Positions 38,169 through 46,609 of a stretch of DNA of 64,000 bases are shown here, piece by piece; position 1 is the first letter of the stretch; each line of letters opens with the position of its first letter. A program made the translations under genes and the position numbers. The DNA is from JANWVO01 sp037446555 (lineage in GTDB: Bacteria; Acidobacteriota; Terriglobia; Bryobacterales; Bryobacteraceae). The notes under the pieces were generated by a model, which saw nothing but the letters and a program-made list of their open reading frames with translations, made no database searches and had not been told where the DNA came from. The stretch is from positions 62,001-126,000 of the forward strand of contig JBBIIK010000003.1 of the NCBI GenBank assembly GCA_037446555.1, read 5' to 3'.

Positions 38169-38336
38169 CTACCCGGCTTCGTCCTCGGCGGCCTTCTTCT
38201 TGTGCTTCACCTTGCGCCGGATGGCGGGCTGAATCACCTGCGAGGGGAACACCGAGCCAATCAGGATCCGGGCCTGCCGCCGCGCATTTCGGGCCGTATC
38301 CGGCCGCCGGCTCTTGCCCGGCTGTCGTTGCTTCAT
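38169..38336 (-). CDS. Small basic protein of 55 residues, unknown
   Basis: A short gene between comEC and tatA. It reads MKQRQPGKSRRPDTARNA at the start, then RRQARILIGSVFPSQVIQP and a Lys-rich end AIRRKVKHKKKAAEDEAG. About one third of residues are Arg or Lys, so nucleic-acid or ribosome binding is possible. GGGAGG lies 8-9 bp upstream of ATG 38336, and no other frame in this 230-bp gap has a comparable ribosome site. I do not recognise a family; the call rests on the ribosome site, compact coding composition and lack of a competing gene. Confidence 0.6.
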   Translation of the reverse strand: MKQRQPGKSRRPDTARNARRQARILIGSVFPSQVIQPAIRRKVKHKKKAAEDEAG

Positions 38337-38358
38337 CACCTGGCCTCCCGCGCCTTGC

Positions 38359-38388
38359 TTGACGCCCGTTTCCGGGCCTCCCTACAAT
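38359..38388 (+). promoter_or_regulatory. Sigma-70-type promoter of tatA
   Basis: TTGACG (38359-38364) and TACAAT (38383-38388) are separated by 18 bp, each matching five of six consensus bases. Transcription would start near 38395, giving a leader of about 15 bases that begins at the AAAGGAGG site. It lies just upstream of the divergent 55-residue gene. Confidence 0.75.
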
Positions 38389-38409
38389 AAAGATGACAAA
38401 GGAGGCCGT

Positions 38410-38586
38410 GTGCGGCAAATTGGCTTACCTGAACTGCTGATCATTCTGGGCGTCGCCGTCCTGCTCTTTGGCGGGAAGAAGATCCCGGAACTGGCAAAAG
38501 GCCTCGGAGAAGGAATCAAGAACTTCAAGAACGCTTTGAAGGAAGAGCAGGCGCCCGCCAAGACGGAAGAGAAGAAGCAGGCCTGA
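38410..38586 (+). CDS. tatA: Twin-arginine translocase subunit TatA/TatE
   Basis: Forms the protein-conducting element of the Tat export system, which the Tat-signal proteins in this window (sulfatase, enolase-family enzyme) would use. 58 residues: a short N-terminal membrane helix LPELLIILGVAVLLFGG (6-22), the hinge KKIPELAKGLGEGI and an amphipathic helix NFKNALKEEQ with a charged tail. The GTG at 38410 is preceded by AAAGGAGG. tatB and tatC are not adjacent; free-standing tatA is common in acidobacteria. Confidence 0.93.
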   Translation: MRQIGLPELLIILGVAVLLFGGKKIPELAKGLGEGIKNFKNALKEEQAPAKTEEKKQA

Positions 38587-38638
38587 GCCGCCTGCCTGCG
38601 TCTGCCTGAGACGCCGCCTGCCTGCGTCTGCCTGAGAC
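38587..38638. repeat. Two exact 26-bp tandem copies carrying hairpins
   Basis: The 26-bp unit at 38587-38612 is repeated exactly at 38613-38638, and a partial third copy follows. Each copy contains GCGTCTGCCTGAGACGC, a perfect 6-bp-arm inverted repeat with a 5-base loop, so the transcript after tatA could fold into two successive hairpins. It begins one base after the tatA stop codon. Confidence 0.85.
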
Positions 38639-38683
38639 GCCGCCGGCAAGCGAGGCGGCGATTCCAGAATCTCCAGCAAATGC

Positions 38684-38717
38684 GCCCCGCCCGGGCCGGG
38701 TAGGCCCCGGGCGGGGC
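38684..38717. terminator. Strong GC-rich hairpin between tatA and the HU gene
   Basis: GCCCCGCCCGGG (38684-38695) and CCCGGGCGGGGC (38706-38717) pair perfectly over 12 bp with a 10-base loop. It is followed on the plus strand by TTCGCGCTTTT. It sits between two convergent genes, so it may end transcripts from both sides. Confidence 0.75.
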
Positions 38718-38801
38718 TTCGCGCTTTTGGCGGCGACCCGGAAAACAATGCCCCGGATTCCCTTCAGGAACCCGGGGCCGGAACAAGCCTGGTTGTCCGA
38801 C

Positions 38802-39110
38802 TTACTTCTTCGCCTTGGGCGGGACGATGGCGTCCTTGATCGACTTCGAGAGCGTCAGCTTCACCGTCTTGCGGGCGGGGATCTTGATGGGTTCGCCGGT
38901 CGCCGGGTTGCGGCCCATCCGCGCCTTGCGCTCCACCTTCTTCAGGCGCCCGATGCCCGGGATGACGAACACGCCGACCTTCTTGGTCTGCGCGACGGCG
39001 ATCTCGACGAGCTTCTCGACGGCGGCTTTCGCCTGCTTCTTGGTGATTCCGGTGGCAGTGGCGATCTCGTTCACCAGCTGCGTTTGAGTCATCTTCTTCG
39101 CTTCGGCCAT
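38802..39110 (-). CDS. HU family DNA-binding protein
   Basis: Nucleoid-associated histone-like protein that bends DNA. 102 residues: TQTQLVNEIATATGITKKQAKAAVEKLV (helical base), VGVFVIPGIGRLKKVERKAR (beta strands) and RMGRNPATGEPIKIPARK, where the Pro in RNPATG inserts into the DNA minor groove. The extra N-terminal MAEAKKM and C-terminal PPKAKK lengthen it beyond the usual 90 residues. Transcribed from a clear promoter at 39213-39242. Confidence 0.94.
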   Translation of the reverse strand: MAEAKKMTQTQLVNEIATATGITKKQAKAAVEKLVEIAVAQTKKVGVFVIPGIGRLKKVERKARMGRNPATGEPIKIPARKTVKLTLSKSIKDAIVPPKAKK

Positions 39111-39212
39111 GTCTTCTGCGTCTCTCCCTTCGCCGGAGCGGCCTCTGGAGCCGCGCCGGGATACTTAAAACAAAACCAGCCGGAAATGTTGGATGGTTCC
39201 GTTCGCAGATCA

Positions 39213-39242
39213 ATGATAAGGGATGCGGCGGGCCAGTGTAAA
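39213..39242 (-). promoter_or_regulatory. Sigma-70-type promoter of the HU gene
   Basis: On the minus strand TTTACA (39242-39237) and TATCAT (39218-39213) are 18 bp apart, each five of six matches to consensus. The transcript would begin near 39206 and carry a leader of about 95 bases before the HU start at 39110. The rest of the 39111-39385 gap shows only a small CGCGC/GCGCG hairpin with five T at 39251-39271 reading rightward. Confidence 0.65.
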
Positions 39243-39385
39243 GGGGGTGGCGCGCAAAAAGCGCGGTTTTTCAGGGAATTTTCGCACCTTGCGCCTCCGA
39301 AGGCCCGTCCCGAGCGGGTTTCCGGGCCCCGGCTGCCCGTCTGCACGCCGCCGCGCGGCTCGGGCATCATGAAAACAGGCGCCTC

Positions 39386-40525
39386 ATGAAAGCCCCGCTG
39401 GCACTCCTGATCGCACTGGCCGCGCCCGCCGCCGCGCAGTGGCAGGTGGACCCGCAGGAGACTGCCGGGCGCCAGATGGCGGAAGCGTTCGACCGCCAAT
39501 GGAAGCAGAAGCCCGAGCGCCGGATGCGCTGCCGCATCCAGCCGTTCCATCCCTTCCTGGACTACGGCTTGCGGGTGTGGGCGGGCTACAGCGTCTCCAT
39601 CTCGGCCGCTTCTTTGCTTGAGGGAGAACCGCCGCGCGAGGTCATCTCCGTCGTCCGCATTACCCCCCTTGACCCTTCGGGCGAACCAGTTCACCTCTAC
39701 CAGCGGCTGGCGATTCCGGATCCCCCGCAAGGCGTGGAGCTTCGCAAAGTCGAGATGAGCCTTGGCGGAGGATGGTTCCTTGGGCGGGGGAACTACAGGG
39801 TCGAGCTGCTGGTTCTGAACACGGGCGGAGGAGAATGCCGCCAACAGTGGAGCCTGAAGGTTCGCGAGGACAACGCCACGTTGCCTCCCGCCAGCGTGCG
39901 CGCGCTCGACACTGGGCTTTGGCACGGCTTTGGGGGCGACGGCAAGGGCCACGCCGCCATCTTCCTGCACGCCTCCCCGGTAAGGCCCCGCCGCTATGTA
40001 ACCCGCCTCTCGCCGTGGGACCGCCAAGTGCTGCTGAGCACGCTGAGCGCAGTCTTGCGCGATGGCGGATTCCAGTCCGCCTCCCTGGTCGTCTTCGATC
40101 TCATAAAGCGCGAGGTGCTTTTCCAGACGCCACGGCTCCAGCCCCAGGACGTCGGGAGGCTGGCGCGGCAGTTGGCACGGGTAGACTTTGGCACCATCCC
40201 GCTGCGCACGCTCCAGGAAGGTCCTCTACCGGGTGATTTCTTGCAGGATCTGGTGCGCCGCGGTCTTCGCAACGAGCCCCGCCCCGATGCTCTGGTCTTC
40301 ATTGGCGCCCGCTGGCGAGGCGGCCAGAAACTGCGCACGCTCGATCCGGCGCTCAAAGAGGCGGCGCCTCCAGCTTTCCATCTGGCCTACTCGCTGCCGA
40401 ATGCCCCGGAGGACGCGGACGCTCTCACAAGCCTGGTGAAGGGTCTCGGGGGGCGCGTGTTCCCGATTTATCTGCCGAAGAACCTCGCTCCCGCGTTGAA
40501 GCAGATGCGCGAGGCGCAGCGCTGA
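39386..40525 (+). CDS. Exported protein of unknown function
   Basis: 379 residues. Signal peptide PLALLIALAAPAAA (4-17). The body has beta-type sequences (VSISAASLLEGEPPREVISVVRI, WFLGRGNYRVELLVLNTGG) to about 175 and an alpha/beta part (SASLVVFDLIKREVLFQ, RPDALVFIGARWRGGQKL, PPAFHLAYSLPN) from about 200. The second part has the rhythm of a von Willebrand A-like fold as in many acidobacterial VWFA-related proteins, but no MIDAS motif is visible, so I leave it unassigned. It precedes the intact TonB receptor, which has its own promoter. Confidence 0.75.
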   Translation: MKAPLALLIALAAPAAAQWQVDPQETAGRQMAEAFDRQWKQKPERRMRCRIQPFHPFLDYGLRVWAGYSVSISAASLLEGEPPREVISVVRITPLDPSGEPVHLYQRLAIPDPPQGVELRKVEMSLGGGWFLGRGNYRVELLVLNTGGGECRQQWSLKVREDNATLPPASVRALDTGLWHGFGGDGKGHAAIFLHASPVRPRRYVTRLSPWDRQVLLSTLSAVLRDGGFQSASLVVFDLIKREVLFQTPRLQPQDVGRLARQLARVDFGTIPLRTLQEGPLPGDFLQDLVRRGLRNEPRPDALVFIGARWRGGQKLRTLDPALKEAAPPAFHLAYSLPNAPEDADALTSLVKGLGGRVFPIYLPKNLAPALKQMREAQR

Positions 40526-40582
40526 GCCGGGTGGCAAGCAGACACCAAAGTTTGAAACTACGGGCGCAAGTTCTATATAGGG

Positions 40583-40611
40583 TTGACCAGAATCCGGAAG
40601 TGGGGTTTAAT
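40583..40611 (+). promoter_or_regulatory. Promoter of the Oar-like receptor
   Basis: TTGACC (40583-40588) and TTTAAT (40606-40611) are exactly 17 bp apart and five of six matches each. Transcription would start near 40618, at the GGAGGAGG ribosome site, leaving a very short leader before ATG 40639. Confidence 0.7.
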
Positions 40612-40638
40612 GTCCTGGAGGAGGTTGTCTCGTCGCAC

Positions 40639-43600
40639 ATGCGAAGACACATCACGATCACACTATTCGCCCTCGCAACCCTGCTCGTTGTGACGGCGGC
40701 GCCTGCCCTGTCGCAGGTGCTCTACGGCTCCATTCTCGGCGTTGTGGAAGACCCCACCGGCGCGGTCGTTCCCAAAGCCAAAGTGACCATCACCAACCCC
40801 GCCACCGGTGTCAGCCGCGAAGTGGAGGCTGACGAAGCGGGCCGCTACACCGTACCCAACCTGCCAGCCGGTTCATACGAATTGCGCTTTACAGCGCCGG
40901 GCTTCCGCACGCTGACACGCACGGGAGCCGAAGTGAGCATCAACACGGTCACCCGCGTGGACGCCCGGCTGGAAGTCGGCCAGATGACCGAGCAGGTCAC
41001 CGTTTCGGCTTCCGCGGCGGTGCTGCAGACGGACAAGAGCGACGTGCGGGCCGAAATCGCTTCATCCACTGTCACCAGCATGCCCCTGCCCGGCTACCGG
41101 AACTACCAGTCGCTCATCAATCTGGTGCCCGGCGCTACGCCGGCCAACTTCCAGAACGCGGTGGTGGATACCCCTGGTCGCGCGCTGACGACGAACATCA
41201 ACGGCACGCCGCGCAACAACAACAACACGCTCACCGACGGCGCGGTGAACATCAACATCTGGCTGCCACACCACGTGGCCTATGTCCAGCCGGTGGAATC
41301 GATCGAGACGGTCAACATCAGCACCAACTCGTTCGACGCCGAGCAGGGCATGGCGGGCGGCGCCGCCATCACCGTGACCACCAAGTCCGGCACCAATGAG
41401 CTCCACGGCGTGGCATTCTGGTTCCACAACAACAACCGGCTGAACACGGCGCCCTACTTCCGTTCGGCCACGTTCAAGATGCCGAAGACGACCCAGAACA
41501 TCGCTGGCGGCACGCTGGGCGGACCGATCAAGAAGGACAAATTGTTCTACTTCTTCTCGTTCGAGAGAACGCAGGAGGGCACCGGCCATTCCGGCAACTA
41601 TTCCGTCGCTCCGGCGGACTTCCGCAACGGTGATTTCAGCAAGTGGACCAGCTATTCGATCGTGTACGATCCTGCTTCGGCGCCCGCCAACCAGGCGGCC
41701 AACCGGATTCCGTTCCCGAACAACATCGTTCCCAAGGAACGCTGGAACTCCATCTTCCCCAACATCTATTCGAAGATGCCTTTGCCGAACCAGACCTCGC
41801 CCACGGATCCCAACAACCTCCAGGGCAACTACTTCGCCGCCGGCATCCTGACGCTGAAGCGGAGCCAGTACGACTTCAAGTCCAATTGGGCGGCCACTTC
41901 GAAGCTCATGGTCTGGGGCAAGTACAGCCGCATGGACGCGCCTGTCGCCGGCGCCTATCCCTTCGGCGACCTTGGTGGTTCCGCCTTGGGCACGGAAGGC
42001 TTCGGCGATACGACCACGCAACTGGTCACTTCCGGTTACAACTACACGTTCTCGCCCACGTTCTACATGGACGGCGTGTTCGGCTACACGCGGATGGACC
42101 AGGAAGTCAGCATCCCGGGGCAGGGCAAGAATGTCGGCCTCGATGAGTGGAAGATCCCCGGCACCAACGGCGGACGCCAGTTTGCCAATGATCCGCGCTA
42201 CGGCGGGCTGCCGCAGGTTACCGGTTTCGGCTTCAGTTACATTGGCGTCGGCGCCACCTGGGCGCCCCTGTTCCGCAAGGAGCGCAGCTACACCTACCAG
42301 ACGAACTTCAGCAAGATCATCGGCGCGCACGAGCTTCGCTGGGGCTTCGAACCGCGCCGTCTGGAACTGAATCACTGGCAGCCGGAAACGGCCAACCCGC
42401 GCGGCGCCATCACGTTCTCCGGCGGCACAACCATCGTCTCTGGACAGCCTTCCCGTGAGCCGAACGCGTATGCGGCGGCATTGCTGGGACTGGCGAGCAG
42501 CTACAGCAAGTCGATCCAGTTCCTGGAGATGAAGACCCGAGAATGGCAGCTTGCCTGGTATGTCCGCGACCGATGGCAGGTGAACCGGCGGCTGACGCTG
42601 AACCTCGGGTTGCGGTATGAGTACTATCCGCTGATCAACCGCGGCGACCGCGGCATCGAGCGCTGGGACCCTTACACCAACATCGTCTACCTGGGCGGGC
42701 TCGGCAACGTTCCGCGCAACGCCGGCATTCAGGTCAGCAAGAAGCTCTTCGCTCCCCGCGTGGGCTTCGCATACCGCATCGGCGACAAGAACGTGATCCG
42801 CGCCGGCTACGGCATCACCTACGACCCGATCCCCTTCGGGCGTCCGCTCCGCGGCCTCTACCCGGCCACGCTGTCGGCTTTCTGGGTGCCGACGGTGTCC
42901 ACGTTCGGCTGGTACAACACAATCGACCAGGGCATTCCGGACGTTCCGACGCCGGACATCAGCAAGGGCACCCTCACGCTGCCGTTGAGCTTCGACATGG
43001 GCCCGCGCAGCGCCTGGGGCGGCTTGCTCCACCGCGGCTACATCCAGAGCTGGAACTTCACGCTCGAGCGCCAGCTTCCCTGGAACATGGTGGCCAGCGC
43101 TGGCTATGTGGCCACGCGTACCATCAAGCAGTTGATGGACCGCAACATCAACACGGTGGGGCCGGGGCTCGGCACCACCACGGCAAACCTGCCCCTGGCC
43201 AAGCTCTACGGCAAGACCATCGGCGCGAACATGTGGGACGGCTGGGGTTACGGCGCCTACGACTCACTTCAGGTCAACGTGAGGAAGTCTTACAGCGACG
43301 GGCTCTTCATGACCGTGTCCTACACGTTCGGCAAGGCCCTGAACATGGCCGACGACACCGGCTGGACCGGTCCGAAGGCGTTTAACTGGGAGGGCATGCT
43401 CAGAAGGAACTACTCCCCGGCCAGCTATGACCGCCGCCACATGTTCACCTGGGGCTGGGTCTACGAGATGCCCTTCGGCAAAGGCCGCAAGTACAGCATC
43501 GAGAACAAAGTGGCGGACTTCATCGCCGGCGGCTGGCGCCTGACGGGCATCTTCAGCGCTTACTCGGGCACGCCGTTCACGGTGACCGGCAGCGGACAGT

Positions 43601-44043
43601 CGCTCCAGTGCATCGGCTGCACGCAGACGGCGCACCAGATCGGTCCGGTGAAGAAGCTCGGCGGCAAGGGCCCGCAGCAGCCCTACTACGACCCGTCGTC
43701 CTTCCGCGACCCGCTGTTCTACTTCAACCCGTCGAACCCGCAGTACATCCCGGGCAGCATGGGCATCAACGCTCTTTACGGCCCCGGGTTCTGGCGGCTC
43801 GATCCCGGCCTGTTCAAGAACTTCAAGGTCACCGAGAGGCTGAACATGGAGTTCCGGGCCGAGTCCTACAACGTGGCGCACAACACGCGGTGGGGCAACC
43901 CGTCGGGCAACTCCGCCGCCATGTTGCTGCGTCCGGACGGGACGCTGGACACCTCCCGCGCCAACCCGCTCCAGAACTTCATGTCCATCACCAGCGCGGA
44001 CTCCTCGCGGCAGTTCCGCTTCGGTTTGCGCCTGTCGTTCTGA
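40639..44043 (+). CDS. Oar-like TonB-dependent outer-membrane receptor
   Basis: 1134 residues. Signal peptide (ITITLFALATLLVVTAAPALS, about 5-25), a carboxypeptidase-regulatory-like beta-sandwich (GSILGVVEDPTGAVVPKAKV to LEVGQMTEQVTVSA, about 30-115), a plug domain (about 120-235, with NNNNTLTDGAVN and GGAAITVTTKSGTNELHG), then a long beta-barrel ending FRFGLRLSF, whose terminal aromatic residue is the normal assembly signal. Such receptors import or sense large or scarce nutrients such as polysaccharide fragments or peptides in acidobacteria. No SusD-like partner is nearby. Its paralogue at 17520-19338 is in decay. Confidence 0.92.
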   Translation: MRRHITITLFALATLLVVTAAPALSQVLYGSILGVVEDPTGAVVPKAKVTITNPATGVSREVEADEAGRYTVPNLPAGSYELRFTAPGFRTLTRTGAEVSINTVTRVDARLEVGQMTEQVTVSASAAVLQTDKSDVRAEIASSTVTSMPLPGYRNYQSLINLVPGATPANFQNAVVDTPGRALTTNINGTPRNNNNTLTDGAVNINIWLPHHVAYVQPVESIETVNISTNSFDAEQGMAGGAAITVTTKSGTNELHGVAFWFHNNNRLNTAPYFRSATFKMPKTTQNIAGGTLGGPIKKDKLFYFFSFERTQEGTGHSGNYSVAPADFRNGDFSKWTSYSIVYDPASAPANQAANRIPFPNNIVPKERWNSIFPNIYSKMPLPNQTSPTDPNNLQGNYFAAGILTLKRSQYDFKSNWAATSKLMVWGKYSRMDAPVAGAYPFGDLGGSALGTEGFGDTTTQLVTSGYNYTFSPTFYMDGVFGYTRMDQEVSIPGQGKNVGLDEWKIPGTNGGRQFANDPRYGGLPQVTGFGFSYIGVGATWAPLFRKERSYTYQTNFSKIIGAHELRWGFEPRRLELNHWQPETANPRGAITFSGGTTIVSGQPSREPNAYAAALLGLASSYSKSIQFLEMKTREWQLAWYVRDRWQVNRRLTLNLGLRYEYYPLINRGDRGIERWDPYTNIVYLGGLGNVPRNAGIQVSKKLFAPRVGFAYRIGDKNVIRAGYGITYDPIPFGRPLRGLYPATLSAFWVPTVSTFGWYNTIDQGIPDVPTPDISKGTLTLPLSFDMGPRSAWGGLLHRGYIQSWNFTLERQLPWNMVASAGYVATRTIKQLMDRNINTVGPGLGTTTANLPLAKLYGKTIGANMWDGWGYGAYDSLQVNVRKSYSDGLFMTVSYTFGKALNMADDTGWTGPKAFNWEGMLRRNYSPASYDRRHMFTWGWVYEMPFGKGRKYSIENKVADFIAGGWRLTGIFSAYSGTPFTVTGSGQSLQCIGCTQTAHQIGPVKKLGGKGPQQPYYDPSSFRDPLFYFNPSNPQYIPGSMGINALYGPGFWRLDPGLFKNFKVTERLNMEFRAESYNVAHNTRWGNPSGNSAAMLLRPDGTLDTSRANPLQNFMSITSADSSRQFRFGLRLSF

Positions 44044-44068
44044 CAAGCGGATTCGCAACCTGAACGCA

Positions 44069-44099
44069 GAAGGGCGTGCCCCAGCCGGGCGCGCCCTTC
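44069..44099. terminator. Hairpin between the receptor and the aldehyde dehydrogenase
   Basis: GAAGGGCGTGCCC (44069-44081) and GGGCGCGCCCTTC (44087-44099) pair over 13 bp with one G-U wobble and a 5-base loop. No T-run follows on either side. It separates two convergent genes and probably stops both transcripts. Confidence 0.65.
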
Positions 44100-44150
44100 G
44101 TGCAATTGGGGTCTGAGGCGCAGGCGGGTGCGTGCGGCTCGCACCTCCTC

Positions 44151-45578
44151 TCAGACGCGCCAGCTGATCAGCTTGATCTCGGTCATCTCTTCGATGGCAT
44201 AGCGCGGTCCCTCCCGCCCGGTGCCGCTGAGTTTCACGCCGCCATAGGGCATTTGATCGACGCGCAGCTGCGGCACGTCGTTGATGAGAAATCCGCCTAC
44301 GTGGACACGGCGGGCGGCGCGGAAGGCCTTCGAGATGTCGCGCGTGAAAATGGACGCCTGAAGGCCGTAGGGAGAGTCGTTGACCGCGGCGATGGCCTCG
44401 TCCAGCTCGCGGAACCGGTTGATGCCGGCCACGGGGCCGAAGGCTTCCTGCGCAAAAATCCGCGTTTGTGGAGGGACGTCGGCCAGCACGGCAGGCTGCA
44501 CCGTCGCGCGGTCTCGTCCTCCGCCGGTGACCAGCTTCGCGCCCGCTTGAATGGCTTCGCCGATCCACGCCGTGACGCGCTGCGCCTCGGCTTCCGTGAT
44601 CAGGGAAGTCACCGCGGCGCTCTCTTCCAGCGGGTGGCCGATGGAGAGTTCCGCCGCCCGAGCGGCGAAACGGCTGACGAAGTCCCCGTGGACCGCCTCT
44701 TCCGCGAAGATCCGCTGAACGGAGATGCAAACCTGGCCCGAGTTGGCGTAGGCTCCCGGGACGCAGCGAGAGACGGCGTCCTCGAGATCGGCATCGGCGC
44801 AGACGATGACCGCGGAGTTGTTTCCCAGCTCCAGCGTGACCCGCTTCATGCCGGCGCGCGAGCGGATCCGCAGGCCTACCTCGGCGCTGCCAGTGAAAGT
44901 CACCATGCGGATGTCTGGATGCTCCACCAGAAAATCGCCCACGGCGCCGCCGGGTCCGGTGACAACGTTGAGCGCGCCGGGCGGGAGTCCTGCATCGAGG
45001 AACAGGCGCGCCAGCAGCAGCGCGGTAACCGGCGTGGCGGAGGCAGGCTTGTGGATGACGGCGTTGCCCGCCGCCAGCGCCGGCCCGATCTTGTGCATCG
45101 AGAGGTTCAGCGGGAAGTTGAACGGCGTGATGGCGGCGATCACGCCGATGGGCTCGCGGATGAACATCGCCATGCGCCCGGCGCCAGCCGGGGCGGCGTC
45201 CATGGGCACCTCCTCGCCCGCCAGACGGTGCGCCTCCTCGGCGGAGAAGAAGAGCGTGGAGAGGGCGCGCTCGACTTCCGCGCGGGCCTCGCGCAACGGC
45301 TTGCCGCTTTCACTGGCAATGGTGCGGGCGAACAGCTCGCGGCGCTCGCCCAGCAGGGCATGGGCCCGCAAGAGAATGGCGGCGCGCTCGGCGCGGGTCA
45401 TCTCCCGCATCACCGCGGAGGCGCGTTCCGCGTGTTCGACGGCAAGCCGCAGGTGGTCTTCTGATGCCGCGAAGACCGTGGCGAGCGGCTCGCCGTCGTA
45501 AGGGATGCGCACTGTGAGCGGAGAGTCCGAGCGGTGCTCGGCGCCGCCGATGATCATGAGATATTCAGGCACGGGCAT
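44151..45578 (-). CDS. Aldehyde dehydrogenase family protein
   Basis: 475 residues, NAD(P)-dependent. Motifs: AAITPFNFPLNLSMHKIGPALAAG, VVTGPGGAVGDFLVEHP, MVTFTGSAEVGLRI, LELGNNSAVIV with the general-base Glu and NSGQVCISVQRIF with the catalytic Cys (about 284). Closest in style to glyceraldehyde, lactaldehyde or succinate-semialdehyde dehydrogenases; the substrate is not decidable. ATG 45578 has GGGAGG and gives MPVPEYLMIIGG; a longer frame upstream has no family similarity. Last gene of the methyltransferase-lyase-YdjM-ALDH run. Confidence 0.92.
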   Translation of the reverse strand: MPVPEYLMIIGGAEHRSDSPLTVRIPYDGEPLATVFAASEDHLRLAVEHAERASAVMREMTRAERAAILLRAHALLGERRELFARTIASESGKPLREARAEVERALSTLFFSAEEAHRLAGEEVPMDAAPAGAGRMAMFIREPIGVIAAITPFNFPLNLSMHKIGPALAAGNAVIHKPASATPVTALLLARLFLDAGLPPGALNVVTGPGGAVGDFLVEHPDIRMVTFTGSAEVGLRIRSRAGMKRVTLELGNNSAVIVCADADLEDAVSRCVPGAYANSGQVCISVQRIFAEEAVHGDFVSRFAARAAELSIGHPLEESAAVTSLITEAEAQRVTAWIGEAIQAGAKLVTGGGRDRATVQPAVLADVPPQTRIFAQEAFGPVAGINRFRELDEAIAAVNDSPYGLQASIFTRDISKAFRAARRVHVGGFLINDVPQLRVDQMPYGGVKLSGTGREGPRYAIEEMTEIKLISWRV

Positions 45579-45601
45579 GGCCGCCTCCCGGCAGGACTGG
45601 A

Positions 45602-46609
45602 TCAGCGTTTTCTCGCTTCCATCCTGCCAAAGGAGAACTCTTCGTGCAGCACGCGCCCTGAAGCATCCACCAGGAAGGAGGCTACAAATGAATTCCCCTC
45701 CGGCGGCCCGAAGCGCAGATCGGTGATCCGCACCAGCGTCGCGCCTTCGGGGTCGGGCGCAGGCGTGACGGACCAGCACTGCACCTGCGAAAAGTCCAGG
45801 AACACGCGGCCTGTCCCGGTGGACGCGAGCGCGGCGCGGAATTTCTCCGCGTCCGGCTTGTAGAAGACGGTTCCAGCCTCCGGGTCCAGCGGCCGCAGCA
45901 GATCGATGGGCACGAGCCGCCATGCGGAGCGCGTCTCGACAATCCCAGCCCACTTCCACGGATTGGCGGGCGTGGGCGTGGCCAGCACGCGGCGCGGAGG
46001 TTCGCCGCCATAGACGCGCGCGTTGAGCTGCGCCACTGCCTGTTCATGCTGGAGTGCGCGGAAACCGATGATGGTGGCGAATCCGGCCAGGCCGAGCCAC
46101 GCCATGCCGCGGCCGGGCGCGCCGCGGGCGCCGATCTCCGAATACACGAGCCGTGCCAGCATGGGGCCGAGCGTGCAAACCAGCAGCACAGCCCACACCC
46201 ATACGTCGACGATGAACAGCAGATCCAGATGCAGCCACTGTTCGCTCGCCGGAGTCCACAGGCGGATGCCGTAGACGTTCAGCAGGTCGAGCAGCGGGTG
46301 TGTGAGTCCGGCGACAAGTGAGATGAGGTACGCGCGCAGCCACAAGGCGCGAGTCACAGGCCCGCGACGCCGCGCCAGCAGCCACCACAGCGGCAAAGGC
46401 GCCGCCGCCACCAGCGGCAGCCAGAGCAAAGAGTGCGTGAAGCCGCGGTGGTAGTGCAGGTAGCAGATCCAGCTCTTCGCGCCGGTGACGATGTCGATGT
46501 CCGCGAAATTGGCGGCGCCGACCGCCAGCGCAGTCCCGAACGGCACGCCGCGCGCGAGCCCCGTGCGGGCAAGCAGCACGCCGGTCAGCGAGTGAGTTAG
46601 GTTATCCAT
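45602..46609 (-). CDS. YdjM-type membrane-bound metal-dependent hydrolase
   Basis: 335 residues of the LexA-binding, inner-membrane hydrolase family. N-terminal NLTHSLTGVLLARTGL and the metal-type His/Asp residues in ANFADIDIVTG, HYHRGFTHSLLWLPLVA and GLTHPLLDLLNVYGIRLW are conserved. Four to five membrane segments fill residues about 55-195; residues about 205-335 are soluble. Function unknown despite the hydrolase name. Its start overlaps the end of the lyase-like gene by 8 bp. Confidence 0.88.
   Translation of the reverse strand: MDNLTHSLTGVLLARTGLARGVPFGTALAVGAANFADIDIVTGAKSWICYLHYHRGFTHSLLWLPLVAAAPLPLWWLLARRRGPVTRALWLRAYLISLVAGLTHPLLDLLNVYGIRLWTPASEQWLHLDLLFIVDVWVWAVLLVCTLGPMLARLVYSEIGARGAPGRGMAWLGLAGFATIIGFRALQHEQAVAQLNARVYGGEPPRRVLATPTPANPWKWAGIVETRSAWRLVPIDLLRPLDPEAGTVFYKPDAEKFRAALASTGTGRVFLDFSQVQCWSVTPAPDPEGATLVRITDLRFGPPEGNSFVASFLVDASGRVLHEEFSFGRMEARKR

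Noticed and set aside
38098..38418. A 106-residue minus-strand frame in the comEC-tatA gap
   Set aside because: It has no ribosome site and Gly/Arg-rich composition; the 55-residue frame in the same region has a good site and replaces it.
39251..39271. CGCGC-A5-GCGCG-G-T5, a terminator-like hairpin on the plus strand
   Set aside because: No rightward gene upstream needs it, since the HU gene runs the other way and tatA already has a stronger hairpin; the stem is only 5 bp.
41062..43032. A 656-codon open frame on the minus strand inside the Oar-like receptor gene
   Set aside because: It is antisense to a clear receptor gene, has no domain or ribosome site, and is the expected shadow of high-GC codon usage.
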